DNA of 64,000 nt from Paludibacterium sp. (GCF_019232825.1 NZ_JAFAND010000035.1:62001-126000), one strand, 5' to 3'; positions 8,679-18,100 are shown, counted from the first letter of the stretch. The notes: a model not told the origin generated them from the sequence alone. Translations and numbers: made by a program.

Positions 8679-9728
8679 ATGATCAAGCAGATTAGTCGTT
8701 CGGAACAACTCTCGCGGCTGATACTGCGCGGCTACAAGTCCGTGGAGGAATGCGACCTCGAACTAGGCCGGCTTAACGTTTTGATCGGCGCAAATGGCGT
8801 GGGCAAGTCCAATTTCATTGGTTTTTTCCGCTTGGTCAACCGCATCCTGGACCAACAACTGCAAACGTCCGTTGGCCTAGCTGGCGGCCCCGACGCCATG
8901 CTGCACTTCGGCCGCAAAAGAACGGAAGCGCTGCATGCCGAATTGTATTTTGGTCATTACGGTTATCGCTTCACCCTACAACCGACCCAAGACAACCGGA
9001 TGATGTTTGCGTGTGAGGCGCTATGGTCGATGATGCATGGAGAGGGGCTTCCCGGCACTGGGCATTTTGAGACGCACTATAAAGACCGAGGTAAGCACGG
9101 CGACATTTGGCAGTTTGTCGTCCCGGCGATGCGCAGCTGGCGTCTGTTCCACTTCCACGACACCAGTGCCAGCGCCCTGGTCAAGCAAATACACAGCATC
9201 AACGACAATGAATATTTGCGTGATGACGCCCGTAATTTAGCCGCCTTTCTTCTGCGGCTAAAGAATCACCATGACGAGCATTATCGGCGCATCATCAAGG
9301 CCGTTCGCCTAATTGCGCCGTTCTTCGATGACTTCCATCTGTGCGCCACCGTCGGCAATCAAGAGAAAATTCAGCTTGAATGGACCGAACTGGGCCAGGA
9401 CCAACCCTTCCCTGCCGGCGCCTTGTCCGATGGAACGCTGCGATTTATCTGTTTGGCCGCGGTGTTGCTGCAGCCCGAGGAATTCATGCCGGCGACTATC
9501 CTTATTGACGAACCTGAACTGGGGCTACACCCTTTCGCCATCAATGAGCTTGCCGGATTGATGAAATCCGCCGCCCGGCGGCGCCAACTGATCATCTCAA
9601 CTCAGTCAGTGGAACTCGGGTATGAATTCGACGCGGCAGACCTCATCGTCGTCGACAAGTGTCATGGCGCATCCACGTTCTTTCGCCCGGATAGCGGGAC
9701 GATGGGCCGTATCCACCTGCCGGCGTAA
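8679..9728 (+). CDS. AAA-family (RecF/SMC-like, AAA_21) ATP-binding protein
   Basis: The 349-aa ATPase has Walker A IGANGVGKSNF near residue 38, an ABC-like signature region GALSDGTLRF, Walker B TILIDEPELGLHP and a downstream STQS segment. This is the arrangement of stand-alone AAA_21 ATPases found in overcoming-lysogenization-like, anti-phage and toxin–antitoxin loci. No TOPRIM or nuclease domain is present. It is coupled to the DUF6933-like gene by a 7-bp gap. A defence or stress role is only a contextual hypothesis. Confidence 0.85.
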   Translation: MIKQISRSEQLSRLILRGYKSVEECDLELGRLNVLIGANGVGKSNFIGFFRLVNRILDQQLQTSVGLAGGPDAMLHFGRKRTEALHAELYFGHYGYRFTLQPTQDNRMMFACEALWSMMHGEGLPGTGHFETHYKDRGKHGDIWQFVVPAMRSWRLFHFHDTSASALVKQIHSINDNEYLRDDARNLAAFLLRLKNHHDEHYRRIIKAVRLIAPFFDDFHLCATVGNQEKIQLEWTELGQDQPFPAGALSDGTLRFICLAAVLLQPEEFMPATILIDEPELGLHPFAINELAGLMKSAARRRQLIISTQSVELGYEFDAADLIVVDKCHGASTFFRPDSGTMGRIHLPA

Positions 9729-9742
9729 GGTCAACCTGAGGT

Positions 9743-9766
9743 CGTGCGTTGCTTCGCGAACGTACG
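9743..9766. repeat. 24-bp palindromic element, copy 2
   Basis: CGTGCGTT-GCTTCGCG-AACGTACG differs at one arm base from the inverse of copy 1 at 7881. It lies 14 bp after the ATPase stop, closing the cassette. Confidence 0.8.
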
Positions 9767-9770
9767 CCAC

Positions 9771-9806
9771 AAAAACAGCCCGCCGGGCGCGTGCCTGGCG
9801 GGCTGT
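9771..9806 (-). terminator. Intrinsic terminator of the fadBA transcript
   Basis: A 10-bp stem (9775–9784 with 9797–9806) reads ACAGCCCGCC/GGCGGGCTGT. On the minus strand it is followed by a T5 run. It lies 20 bp after the fadA stop. Confidence 0.88.
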
Positions 9807-9825
9807 TGCGTAACGGACAGTCGGC

Positions 9826-11028
9826 TTAGAGGATTTCCAGAATCCCCGCCGCGCCCATGCCGGTGCCGATGCACATGGTCACCATGCCGTAGCCCTGCTT
9901 GCCCTGATTGCGCATGCCATGCACCAAGGTGGCGGTACGGATGGCGCCGGTGGCGCCCAGCGGGTGGCCCAGCGCGATCGCGCCGCCGTGCGGGTTGATC
10001 ACCGTGGTGTCGAGCTCCAGGTCGCGGATCACCGCCAGCGATTGCGCGGCGAAGGCTTCGTTCAGCTCGATCCACTTCAGATCGTTCTGGGCGATGCCCG
10101 CTTGACGGCAAGCCAGCGGAATCGCTTCTTTCGGCCCGATGCCCATGATGGCCGGCGGCACGCCCTTGACCGAGAAGGTCACGTAACGCGCCAGCGGCGT
10201 CAGGTTGAATTGCTTGAGGATCTTCTCGGAAACCAACACCACCGCCGCGGCGCCGTCGGACGTCTGCGAGCTGTTGCCGGCGGTGACGGAACCCTTGGCG
10301 TCGAACACGGTTTTGAGCTTGGCCAAGCCCTCGAGCGAGGTATCGGCGCGCGGACCTTCGTCGGTGTCGAGCAGCTTCTTGCTGATCTGCACTTCACCGG
10401 TTGCCAGGTTCGGACGGCGCAGCGTCACCTCGAACGGCGTGATTTCCGACTTGAACGCGCCGGACTGAATGGCGGCCAGCGCGCGGCGATGCGACTCCAG
10501 CGCGAAAGCATCCTGATCCTCGCGCGACACCTGCCATTGCTGCGCCACCTTTTCGGCGGTCAAGCCCATGCCGTAGGCGATGGCGTAATTTTCGTCCTTG
10601 GCGAAGATTTCCGGGTTCAGCGCAACCTTGTTGCCCATCATCGGCACCATCGACATCGACTCGGCGCCGCCGGCAATCACCACGTCGGCCTCGCCCAAGC
10701 GAATACGGTCGGCGGCGATCTGCACGGCGTTGATGCCGGACGAGCAGTAACGGTTGATGGTCACGCCGCCGACGGTATCCGGCAGGCCGGCCAACAGCAC
10801 GCCGATACGGGCCATGTTCAGACCCTGCTCGGCTTCCGGGAAGGCGCAACCGACCACTGCGTCGGAAATCAGGCTGGTATCGAGCGTCGGCACTTGCGCC
10901 AACGCGCTCTTGATCACATGGGCGAGCAGGTCGTCCGGACGCACGTTGCGCAACATGCCGCGCGGCGCTTTGCCCACCGGCGTGCGGGTCACGGCGACGA
11001 TGTAGGCTTCTTGAACTTGCTTAGTCAT
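9826..11028 (-). CDS. fadA: Acetyl-CoA C-acyltransferase (3-ketoacyl-CoA thiolase)
   Basis: The enzyme catalyses the last step of beta-oxidation, thiolysis of 3-ketoacyl-CoA. The 400-aa product has nucleophilic Cys in NRYCSSGINAV, the His in NEAFAAQSLAV/NPHGGAIALGHP, and the second Cys in VTMCIGTGMGAAG, the full thiolase triad. GGAG precedes ATG 11028. It lies 14 bp downstream of the multifunctional fadB-like gene, and the two probably form one complex-encoding operon. Confidence 0.95.
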   Translation of the reverse strand: MTKQVQEAYIVAVTRTPVGKAPRGMLRNVRPDDLLAHVIKSALAQVPTLDTSLISDAVVGCAFPEAEQGLNMARIGVLLAGLPDTVGGVTINRYCSSGINAVQIAADRIRLGEADVVIAGGAESMSMVPMMGNKVALNPEIFAKDENYAIAYGMGLTAEKVAQQWQVSREDQDAFALESHRRALAAIQSGAFKSEITPFEVTLRRPNLATGEVQISKKLLDTDEGPRADTSLEGLAKLKTVFDAKGSVTAGNSSQTSDGAAAVVLVSEKILKQFNLTPLARYVTFSVKGVPPAIMGIGPKEAIPLACRQAGIAQNDLKWIELNEAFAAQSLAVIRDLELDTTVINPHGGAIALGHPLGATGAIRTATLVHGMRNQGKQGYGMVTMCIGTGMGAAGILEIL

Positions 11029-11042
11029 GATGCTTTATCTCC

Positions 11043-13421
11043 TCAATTACGCAGCGGCTTGCCGGTGGTCAGCATGTTGGCAATGCGGTCCTGGGTCTTG
11101 CTGTTCTTGAGCAAGGTCATGAAGGCCTTGCGCTCCAGATCCAGAATCCACTGCTCGTCGACCTCGGTGCCGGCATCGACGTCGCCGCCGGTCATCACGT
11201 CGGCGATGAGCCCGGAGATGAAGAAGTCGTGCTGGCTGATGAAACGCCCTTCGAGCATGTTCACCAGTTGGCCCTTGATCGATGCTGCGCCGGTGCGGCC
11301 CGCAACCGGGAAAGACTTCACCTTGAGCGGCGGACGGTAGCCGGATTCGGCCAGCGCCAGCGCCTGCTGTTTGGCGACGTACAACAGTTCATAGGCGTTG
11401 AACACCACCACGTCGGTCGGCCGGAAATAACCGATTTCCTGCGTCTCGATGGCGCTCGTGCCTACCTTCGCCATGGCGACGGCCATGAAATAATCCTTCA
11501 ACGACGCCAGCACATCGCCACCCTTGGCTTGCTGCGAGGCGCGCAACGCGAATTCCTTGCAGCCACCGCCGCCGGGCAACAGACCCACGCCGACTTCGAC
11601 CAGGCCGACGTAGGATTCGAGCGCGGCCACCGCACGGTCGACGTGCATGGCGAACTCGCAACCGCCGCCAAAGACGTAGCCTTGGGTTGCGGCCACGGTC
11701 GGCACCGGGCTGTAGCGCAAGCGCATCGAGGTATCCTGGAAGCGGCGCACCATGCTCTCGATGCTGTCCCAGTCGCCCATCATGAACGCCGGCATCATCG
11801 ACTGCAGGTCGGCGCCGACCGAGAACGGCTCTTCGGTTTGCCAGATCACCAGCGCCTTGAAGCGTTCCTCGGCGATATCGAGCGCGGTATTCAACCCTTC
11901 GAGCACATCGGGGCCGATGGCGTGCGCCTTGCTCTTGAACGACACCACCAGGACGTCGTCGCCGGTGGTAAAGGCGCGCACGCCATCGTTCTCGAACACG
12001 GTATCGCCCAGCGGAGCGGACTTCTCGCCCAGCACGCGCGCCGGCGCCAATTGGCGGCTATAGACGTCTAGCGTGGAGCGGCCAACCAGACGGCCGCCGG
12101 CGGCGTCGAACGAGCCCTCGGCGAAATGCACGCCGCTGCGGTCCGCGGCCAGCGCCCAGGCGGGCAACGCCGCCGAGGACAGCGCGCGGCCGGCTTCGAC
12201 GTCTTCCTTGATCCAGCCGACCACTTGCTGCCAGCCGGCGGACTGCCAGGTCTCGAACGGACCGACGCTCCAGCCGAAGCCCCAGCGGATGGCGAAGTCG
12301 ACGTCGCGCGCGGAATGGGCGATATCGGCCAGATGCACGGCGATGTAATGGAACACGTCGCGGAAGCACGCCCACAGGAACTGAGCCTGCGGATGTTGGC
12401 TCTCGCGCAGCGCCTTGAACTTGGCGGCCGGGTCGGGATTCTTGAGAATGTCCTTGACCGCGTCGTCGCCCTTCTCGCCCGAGCCGACGTATTCGCCGCT
12501 CGCCGGGTCGAGCACGAACATCTGCTTGCCTTCCTTCTTATAGATGCCGACCTTGGTCTTGGCACCCAATGCGCCGGCGGCGATCAGCTTCTGCAGCCAC
12601 TCCGGCGACTTGAACAGACCATGCCACGGATCGTTGGGCAAGGTGTCCTGCATGGTCTTGACCACATGGGCGAAGGTATCGAGTCCCACCACGTCGGCGG
12701 TGCGGAAGGTCGCGGACTTCGGCCGGCCCAGACGCGGCCCGGTCAGATCGTCGACCACGTCGAAGCGGATGCCGAATTTCTCGGCATTGGCGATGGTGGC
12801 CAGCATCGAGAACACGCCGATGCGGTTGGCGACGAAGTTCGGCGTGTCCTTGGCGCGGATCACGCCCTTGCCGAGCGTGGTCACCAGGAAGCGCTCGAGG
12901 TTGTCGAGCATCTCGGCGTTGGAACCGCGGCACGGGATGATTTCCACCAGGTGCATGTAGCGCGGCGGATTGAAGAAATGCACGCCGCAGAAGTGCGGCT
13001 TGAGGTTGTCCGGCAGGCTGTCGGCCAGGGTATTGATCGACAGGCCGGAAGTATTGGTCACGAAGATCGTGTTGTCGCCCAGATGCGGCGCCACCTTGCG
13101 GTACAGATCGGTTTTCCAGTCCATGCGCTCGGCAATGGCCTCGATCACCAGATCGCAGTCTTTCAGCAGGGACAGATGGTCGTCGTAGTTGGCCGGCGTA
13201 ATGGCGCCGATGGCATCCTTGCCCGCCAGCGGCGACGGTTTTTGCTTCTTGAGCGCGTCGATCGCCTTCAAGGCGATGGCATTCTTGTCGCCGGTCGTGG
13301 CCGGCAGGTCGAACAGCACGGTCGGCACGCGGGCGTTAGCCAGATGAGCGGCGATTTGCGCCCCCATCACGCCGGCGCCGAGCACCGCCACCTTACGCAC
13401 GATGAACTTGGTTTGAGACAT
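11043..13421 (-). CDS. fadB: 3-hydroxyacyl-CoA dehydrogenase/enoyl-CoA hydratase fusion
   Basis: The 792-aa bifunctional enzyme performs hydration and NAD-dependent oxidation in beta-oxidation. The N-terminal Rossmann motif is VAVLGAGVMGAQIAAHLANA, then the 3HCDH domains (residues about 10–400, with HFFNPPRYM), then a C-terminal crotonase domain with the oxyanion-hole segment GYVFGGGCEFAMH. The domain order (dehydrogenase first, hydratase last) is that of the betaproteobacterial form and opposite to E. coli FadB. ATG 13421 follows GAGGAA; a longer upstream frame has no support. Confidence 0.94.
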   Translation of the reverse strand: MSQTKFIVRKVAVLGAGVMGAQIAAHLANARVPTVLFDLPATTGDKNAIALKAIDALKKQKPSPLAGKDAIGAITPANYDDHLSLLKDCDLVIEAIAERMDWKTDLYRKVAPHLGDNTIFVTNTSGLSINTLADSLPDNLKPHFCGVHFFNPPRYMHLVEIIPCRGSNAEMLDNLERFLVTTLGKGVIRAKDTPNFVANRIGVFSMLATIANAEKFGIRFDVVDDLTGPRLGRPKSATFRTADVVGLDTFAHVVKTMQDTLPNDPWHGLFKSPEWLQKLIAAGALGAKTKVGIYKKEGKQMFVLDPASGEYVGSGEKGDDAVKDILKNPDPAAKFKALRESQHPQAQFLWACFRDVFHYIAVHLADIAHSARDVDFAIRWGFGWSVGPFETWQSAGWQQVVGWIKEDVEAGRALSSAALPAWALAADRSGVHFAEGSFDAAGGRLVGRSTLDVYSRQLAPARVLGEKSAPLGDTVFENDGVRAFTTGDDVLVVSFKSKAHAIGPDVLEGLNTALDIAEERFKALVIWQTEEPFSVGADLQSMMPAFMMGDWDSIESMVRRFQDTSMRLRYSPVPTVAATQGYVFGGGCEFAMHVDRAVAALESYVGLVEVGVGLLPGGGGCKEFALRASQQAKGGDVLASLKDYFMAVAMAKVGTSAIETQEIGYFRPTDVVVFNAYELLYVAKQQALALAESGYRPPLKVKSFPVAGRTGAASIKGQLVNMLEGRFISQHDFFISGLIADVMTGGDVDAGTEVDEQWILDLERKAFMTLLKNSKTQDRIANMLTTGKPLRN

Positions 13422-13532
13422 GGCTTCCTCGTTGAATAAATACAGCTGTTTAACAGCGGCATGTCTTCCGCCGCGACTTGCCGGCGAAACCCACCGCTTC
13501 TCGGCAGGGCCCCTCAACCCTCCCGTACTGCC

Positions 13533-13562
13533 GGCGGGCGGCGCCCAACGGCGCCGCCCGCC
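13533..13562 (-). terminator. Strong GC hairpin between fadL and fadB
   Basis: A 13-bp perfect stem (13533–13545 with 13550–13562) closes a 4-nt loop, starting 28 bp after the fadL stop. No T-run follows, so it may be a Rho-independent-like pause, an mRNA stabiliser or a partial terminator separating fadL from fadBA. Confidence 0.55.
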
Positions 13563-13590
13563 TCCACCACGCCTCTAACCGTTCAAAGGA

Positions 13591-15018
13591 TTAGAAGCTG
13601 TAGTTGTAAGCCAGACCAATCAACTGCAGATGGGTCTTATACGAACCCGTCGTGGTTTCGCCGTTGCCGGTGCAAGAGCCGCCCGTCGCCGTCACGCCGG
13701 CCGGGCTGCAGTTGTCGGTGTAGTTCAGATTGGAGTTTTTGAACCACACGTAGCTGTAGGCGAAATCGATCGAGTTGTTCTTGTCGAACTTGTAGTTGGC
13801 GCCCAGCGACAGCCAAGTGCGATCGCTATCCGGCAGCGCCGGGTCGCGCAACTGGTCGCTCGGCACCGGGCTTTGCTCGTAGGCAACACCCGTACGCAAC
13901 AGCAGGCTGTCGCTGTACTTGTAGTTCATGCCCAGCGCGTAAGTCCAGCTATCCTTCCAGTTCTGGTTGATCACCATCGCCCCTTCACCCTGCTGGCTGA
14001 AGTTCACGGTGATGTTCTGCATGACCGAGTGCCCCCACCAGGTCGCCGTCCCCATCACGGCCAACTTGTCGTTCAGGTCGTGATAGAAACTGGCGGAGGC
14101 GGAATCCGGCGTATCCACGCTGACACTAGCGTTCGAGGTGGCATGCTTGCTATTCAACAGACCAACGATGGTGCTATTGAGCGCGCCGCCGCCAACACCG
14201 CTGTAATCCCAGGTGGCGGTACCGTTCAGCGTGGTATTGATCTTGGAGCGATAGGCCAAACCAAAGCGGGTATGGTCATCCAGCTTGTACAGCCAGCCAA
14301 CGTTGAAGCCGTAACCCCAGCCATCGGCATTCAACCCAACCTGTCCATCGCCCAACGTCGGCGCAACCCCCATCAACGCCGCACCAGTAGCGCCACCGAG
14401 GGCGAAGCCGGCCAGAAACACACCGGTCTGCGTATCCACGGCCTTTTGTAAATTGGCCTTCATATACTGCGCCGATACGCCGAAGCCGAAGCTGTTGTGA
14501 TCGTCCAGCTTGAACGAAATCGATGGGTTGAAGTTGACCGTCTGCAACCCGATGCTTTCCAGCGCGTAGCGATTGATCGAGTTGTAGCCGTAGTTCAGCT
14601 TGGCGCCGAACGGCACGAAGATACCCAACCCGGCAGTGAATTTATCGTCGATTTTGTGCGACAGGTACATCGTCGGCGCAATCACCGAACTTGGCGCGAA
14701 GCCGCTATTGGTCGTGCTGCCGCTGAGGCCAATACGTGTCGTTGTGTTCAGATAGCGGTGCGAACCGTTATCGGTGTAGGTCGAGTCCGGAATAACATCG
14801 GTCACGCCGAACTGGATCTGCGTGCCGTCCAATTCGGACAAGCCGGCCGGGTTGTAATAGATAGTGGAAGGGTCTGCGGCTTCGGCGGCGTTGGCATGCG
14901 CGGTACCTTGGGCGGACACGCTCTGCGAACCGAAGTTATAGCCAGATGCCAGCGCTTGGCCCGACAGCGCCGCGGCGCCCATGGCCATGACCGACAAGCT
15001 GAGGAGCTTGAGTCTCAT
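13591..15018 (-). CDS. fadL: Outer-membrane long-chain fatty acid transporter (FadL/TodX family)
   Basis: The 475-aa porin imports long-chain fatty acids. A signal peptide (MRLKLLSLSVMAMGAAALSG, cleavage after ALA near residue 24) precedes the FadL N-terminal plug pattern SGYNFGSQSVSAQGTAHA and STIYYNPAG. The rest alternates like beta-strands and ends in Phe (LAYNYSF), as expected for outer-membrane assembly. It sits upstream of fadBA on the same strand, matching the pathway. Confidence 0.94.
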   Translation of the reverse strand: MRLKLLSLSVMAMGAAALSGQALASGYNFGSQSVSAQGTAHANAAEAADPSTIYYNPAGLSELDGTQIQFGVTDVIPDSTYTDNGSHRYLNTTTRIGLSGSTTNSGFAPSSVIAPTMYLSHKIDDKFTAGLGIFVPFGAKLNYGYNSINRYALESIGLQTVNFNPSISFKLDDHNSFGFGVSAQYMKANLQKAVDTQTGVFLAGFALGGATGAALMGVAPTLGDGQVGLNADGWGYGFNVGWLYKLDDHTRFGLAYRSKINTTLNGTATWDYSGVGGGALNSTIVGLLNSKHATSNASVSVDTPDSASASFYHDLNDKLAVMGTATWWGHSVMQNITVNFSQQGEGAMVINQNWKDSWTYALGMNYKYSDSLLLRTGVAYEQSPVPSDQLRDPALPDSDRTWLSLGANYKFDKNNSIDFAYSYVWFKNSNLNYTDNCSPAGVTATGGSCTGNGETTTGSYKTHLQLIGLAYNYSF

Positions 15019-15065
15019 GTTATCCCTCTCGATGCATATAATATTTGGTTTGTCGTATTTTATGC

Positions 15066-15082
15066 GAAACGCAAAGCGTTTC
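15066..15082. promoter_or_regulatory. Palindrome downstream of the fadL promoter
   Basis: GAAACGC-AAA-GCGTTTC is a perfect 7-bp inverted repeat in the fadL 5' leader, starting 47 bp upstream of its ATG. It shares GAAAC/GTTTC halves with PsrA-type sites but has a wider spacer, so binding by the regulator at 18233 is uncertain. Confidence 0.45.
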
Positions 15083-15089
15083 AGCAGGG

Positions 15090-15117
15090 ATAGTACCAGA
15101 GAATTAGAGTATGTCCA
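15090..15117 (-). promoter_or_regulatory. Candidate sigma70 promoter of fadL
   Basis: Read on the minus strand, TGGACA (15117–15112) and TACTAT (15095–15090) are separated by 16 bp, just ahead of the palindrome in the leader. Confidence 0.5.
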
Positions 15118-15139
15118 CTAAAAAACCGAGCACTTGTTC

Positions 15140-15153
15140 CAAACGCGTGTTTC
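15140..15153. promoter_or_regulatory. PsrA-like operator upstream of fadL
   Basis: CAAAC-GCGT-GTTTC fits the published Pseudomonas PsrA pattern (C/G)AAAC-N2–4-GTTT(G/C). It lies about 23 bp upstream of the fadL -35. A TetR/PsrA-like gene is 3 kb away. Confidence 0.5.
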
Positions 15154-15204
15154 ATATTACAGCTTTGCAACACCACCACGTCAAACGAATCAAACAACTG
15201 AAAA

Positions 15205-15576
15205 TCAAGCAATTTGCCGAGACTTCCCCTGATCATCGACCGCTACATAGGTCATAATCACTTCTGCTGCCAAGACGGTATTGCCGTCTGACCTTTCGAC
15301 CAGGGCCGATACTTTGAGCACCAATGAGCTCTGCCCCTTACGTAGACATTCGGCATAAAGTGTCACGGTATCATTCAAATATACCGGCACCTGCAACTGA
15401 AACGTGTTGATGGACACCGCCGCCACCGCCCCCTGGGTCAGATGCTCGCCCACCAGCATCGCCGCCTGGTCGATCAGCCCAAAAAGCCAGCCGGCGCGCA
15501 CCCTGCCATAGCTATCCAAACTATCCTGCAGCGCCTGGACGCGCAGCACAGGCGACCCCGATGGAACTTGCGTCAT
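15205..15576 (-). CDS. Acyl-CoA thioesterase (hotdog fold)
   Basis: The 123-aa single hotdog-domain protein probably hydrolyses acyl-CoA esters. It contains LFGLIDQAAMLVGE (the helix carrying the catalytic acid) and strands such as VPVYLNDTVTLYAE and AAEVIMTYVAVD. ATG 15576 is preceded by GGAG at good spacing; the longer frame adds a proline/glycine-rich tail with no support. It lies 64 bp downstream of fadE and is probably cotranscribed with it. Confidence 0.82.
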   Translation of the reverse strand: MTQVPSGSPVLRVQALQDSLDSYGRVRAGWLFGLIDQAAMLVGEHLTQGAVAAVSINTFQLQVPVYLNDTVTLYAECLRKGQSSLVLKVSALVERSDGNTVLAAEVIMTYVAVDDQGKSRQIA

Positions 15577-15640
15577 GACCACTCCGGGAGAAATGCCCGA
15601 GCCACTGCGGCGGCCCGGGCAAGGCAAATGTTGCATTGCA

Positions 15641-18100
15641 CTAAAAAATCAGCCGTTCCAGCAAACCTTCGTCGTGCCTATCAAGTTTCATGTCAAAGTC
15701 ATCAACCATGATCACGTCGCGCTTGAGCTTGCGCGCACGGGTCAGCGCGTCGAACTCGGCCTGGGTGATCAACCCCTGCTGTAAGGCTTCCCCCAGACGC
15801 TCGCGTGCGGTCAAGGTCTTGAATTTGCCTTCGCGCGCCAACTTGCGCAGCTTGTGCTCCAACGGTTCGGTATCGAGGATCGCCTGCAGGGCGATCGGCA
15901 TCACGCCAACCGGATCGCGCTCATCCTGGGCAACGAAGATACCCTGCGTCAGCCGCGAACGCGCCCCGCCCGGCGTCATCACCGCGCGCGCCACTTGCGT
16001 GCCCAATTTGTCCGACGGCGGGGTAAGCGTCAGCCCCCACGGGAAAATCAAGCGGCGCAGCACCCAGGCCAGACCGCGGCTTGGCAGATTGTTCAAGAAG
16101 CCGTGCATCGCCTGCTGCACGTCGTACAACGCCGACTCCACCGCCCAGCACACCAACGGCAGGTCTTCCTTCTGCGCGCCATCGCGCTCGAAACGCTTGA
16201 GCGCCGCGGTAGCGATATAGAGCCCGGACAGCATGTCGCCCAAACGGGCCGACAGCTTCTCGCGGAACTTGAGCGTGCCGCCAAGGCTGAACATCGCCAT
16301 GTCCGACAATAGCGCGAAAGCGCTGGAGAAACGGGTCACCTGCTTATAATAGCGGCCGGTTGCCCCGCCTTTCGGGCTTCGGACCAGCGCGGCGCCGGTC
16401 AAGCCCATCCACAACGCGCGCACCTTGTTGCTGCCGACGAAGCCGATATGGCTGGTGAAGGCGTCGTCGAACTCGGCCAGGTTGTTGTCCATCGCCGCGC
16501 GCATTTCGCGCAGCACATACGGATGGCAACGGATGGCGCCCTGACCGTAGATGATCATCGAGCGGGTCAGAATATTGGCGCCCTCGACCGTGATGGCGAT
16601 CGGAATCGCCTGATAGGCGCGGCCGAGGTAATTGCGCGGCCCGAGCACCACCGTCTTGCCGCCGTGGATGTCCATGGCGTCATTGACCACTTTGCGCATG
16701 CGCTCGGTATTGTGATACTTGAGCACCGCGGACAGCACCGACGGTTTTTCGCCCAAGTCCAGCCCGGTCAACGCCAGATCCTGCGACGCCTCCATTTGAT
16801 AAGTATGGCCCGCGACACGAGCCAGCGCCTCGTCGACGCCCTCGAATTTGCCGACCGGCAGGCCGAATTGGTCGCGGATGCGCGCGAAGGCGCCGGTGAC
16901 GAAGCTCGCCAGCTTCCCAGAAGCCACCGACATGGCCGGCAGCGAGATGCAGCGCCCCACCGACAGACACTCGACCAGCATTCGCCAGCCCTGGCCGACA
17001 TACTCTTGACCGCCGATCACCCAATCCATCGGAATGAAAACGTCCTTGCCCCAGGTCGGCCCGTTCATGAACACGGCGCCGCCGGGGAAATGGCGCCGGC
17101 CGATATGCACGCCCTCATACGCGGTTGGCACCAGCGCGCAGGTAATGCCGATATCCGGCTGATCGCCCAACAGGTGATCCGGATCGAACAACTTGAAAGC
17201 CAGGCCGAGCACAGTGGCCACCGGCGCGAGCGTAATCCAGCGCTTTTCCCAGGTCACGCGGATACCGAGCACATTGTCGTGGCGCGCGCCGCTATGCGGA
17301 TCGGTATAAGACCCGCGGCACACCACGCCGTAGTCTGGAATGCTGCCCGCGTCGGAACCGGCATACGGGCTCGTGAGCGCGAAGCAAGGGATGTCCTCGC
17401 CGCGCGCCAGCCGCGGCAGATAGAAGTCTTTCTGCGCTTCAGTGCCATAGTGCTGCAGCAACTCGCCCGGGCCGAGCGAATTGGGCACCATCACCGACAC
17501 GGCGGCCGAGCCGCTGCGCGTGGCGAGCTTGGTCACCACCTTGGCGTGACCGTAGTTGGAGAATTCCAGGCCGCCGTACTTCTTCTGGATGATCATCCCC
17601 AGGAAGCCGTTGCGCTTGATGAAGTCCCAAACCTGTTCGGGCAGGTCCTTTTCCTCGTGGGTGATCGCCCAATCGTCGATCATGCCGCACAACGTCTCCG
17701 TCGGACCATCGATGAACGCCTGCTCTTCGGGCGACAGCTTCGGCGCAGGGAAAGACGCCAGCCGGTCCCAATCGGGCTTGCCGGAAAATAGATCACGGTC
17801 CCACCACACGGTGCCGGCATTGATCGCTTCCTGTTCGGTTTGCGACATGGCCGGGGTGATTTTTTTGAAAATGGCGAACACCGGGCCAGTCAGCACCAAG
17901 CGGCGCAACGGCACGACGTTCAGCACAACGGCGACGGCGATGAACACGCCCCACACCCAAGACGCCGCCATGACACCCGGCGCCATAAACGGCAATCCGG
18001 CCAGCCAGACAGCCACCCCAGCGCTCCAGCCGAGCACCGGAGCGCGGAAGTACGCCAGCGCGCCCAAAAGCACGATCAGGACGACAATAGATAACAACAT
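15641..18100 (-). CDS. fadE: Acyl-CoA dehydrogenase, long membrane-associated form
   Basis: The enzyme introduces the trans-2 double bond at the first step of beta-oxidation using FAD. At 819 aa it matches the long FadE type: an N-terminal hydrophobic region of about 75 residues (MLLSIVVLIVLLGALAYF and following segments), then the acyl-CoA dehydrogenase domains with CFALTSPYAGSDAGS and VEGANILTRSMIIYGQGA, and a C-terminal DUF1974-type extension. GAGGAGAAGG precedes ATG 18100. Upstream lies the PsrA-like regulator. Confidence 0.95.
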   Translation of the reverse strand: MLLSIVVLIVLLGALAYFRAPVLGWSAGVAVWLAGLPFMAPGVMAASWVWGVFIAVAVVLNVVPLRRLVLTGPVFAIFKKITPAMSQTEQEAINAGTVWWDRDLFSGKPDWDRLASFPAPKLSPEEQAFIDGPTETLCGMIDDWAITHEEKDLPEQVWDFIKRNGFLGMIIQKKYGGLEFSNYGHAKVVTKLATRSGSAAVSVMVPNSLGPGELLQHYGTEAQKDFYLPRLARGEDIPCFALTSPYAGSDAGSIPDYGVVCRGSYTDPHSGARHDNVLGIRVTWEKRWITLAPVATVLGLAFKLFDPDHLLGDQPDIGITCALVPTAYEGVHIGRRHFPGGAVFMNGPTWGKDVFIPMDWVIGGQEYVGQGWRMLVECLSVGRCISLPAMSVASGKLASFVTGAFARIRDQFGLPVGKFEGVDEALARVAGHTYQMEASQDLALTGLDLGEKPSVLSAVLKYHNTERMRKVVNDAMDIHGGKTVVLGPRNYLGRAYQAIPIAITVEGANILTRSMIIYGQGAIRCHPYVLREMRAAMDNNLAEFDDAFTSHIGFVGSNKVRALWMGLTGAALVRSPKGGATGRYYKQVTRFSSAFALLSDMAMFSLGGTLKFREKLSARLGDMLSGLYIATAALKRFERDGAQKEDLPLVCWAVESALYDVQQAMHGFLNNLPSRGLAWVLRRLIFPWGLTLTPPSDKLGTQVARAVMTPGGARSRLTQGIFVAQDERDPVGVMPIALQAILDTEPLEHKLRKLAREGKFKTLTARERLGEALQQGLITQAEFDALTRARKLKRDVIMVDDFDMKLDRHDEGLLERLIF

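Noticed and set aside
15283-15292. Near match to the Neisseria DNA uptake sequence (GCCGTCTGAC)
   Set aside because: One base off, single occurrence noticed and inside a coding region, so it is probably chance and does not place the organism in Neisseria.
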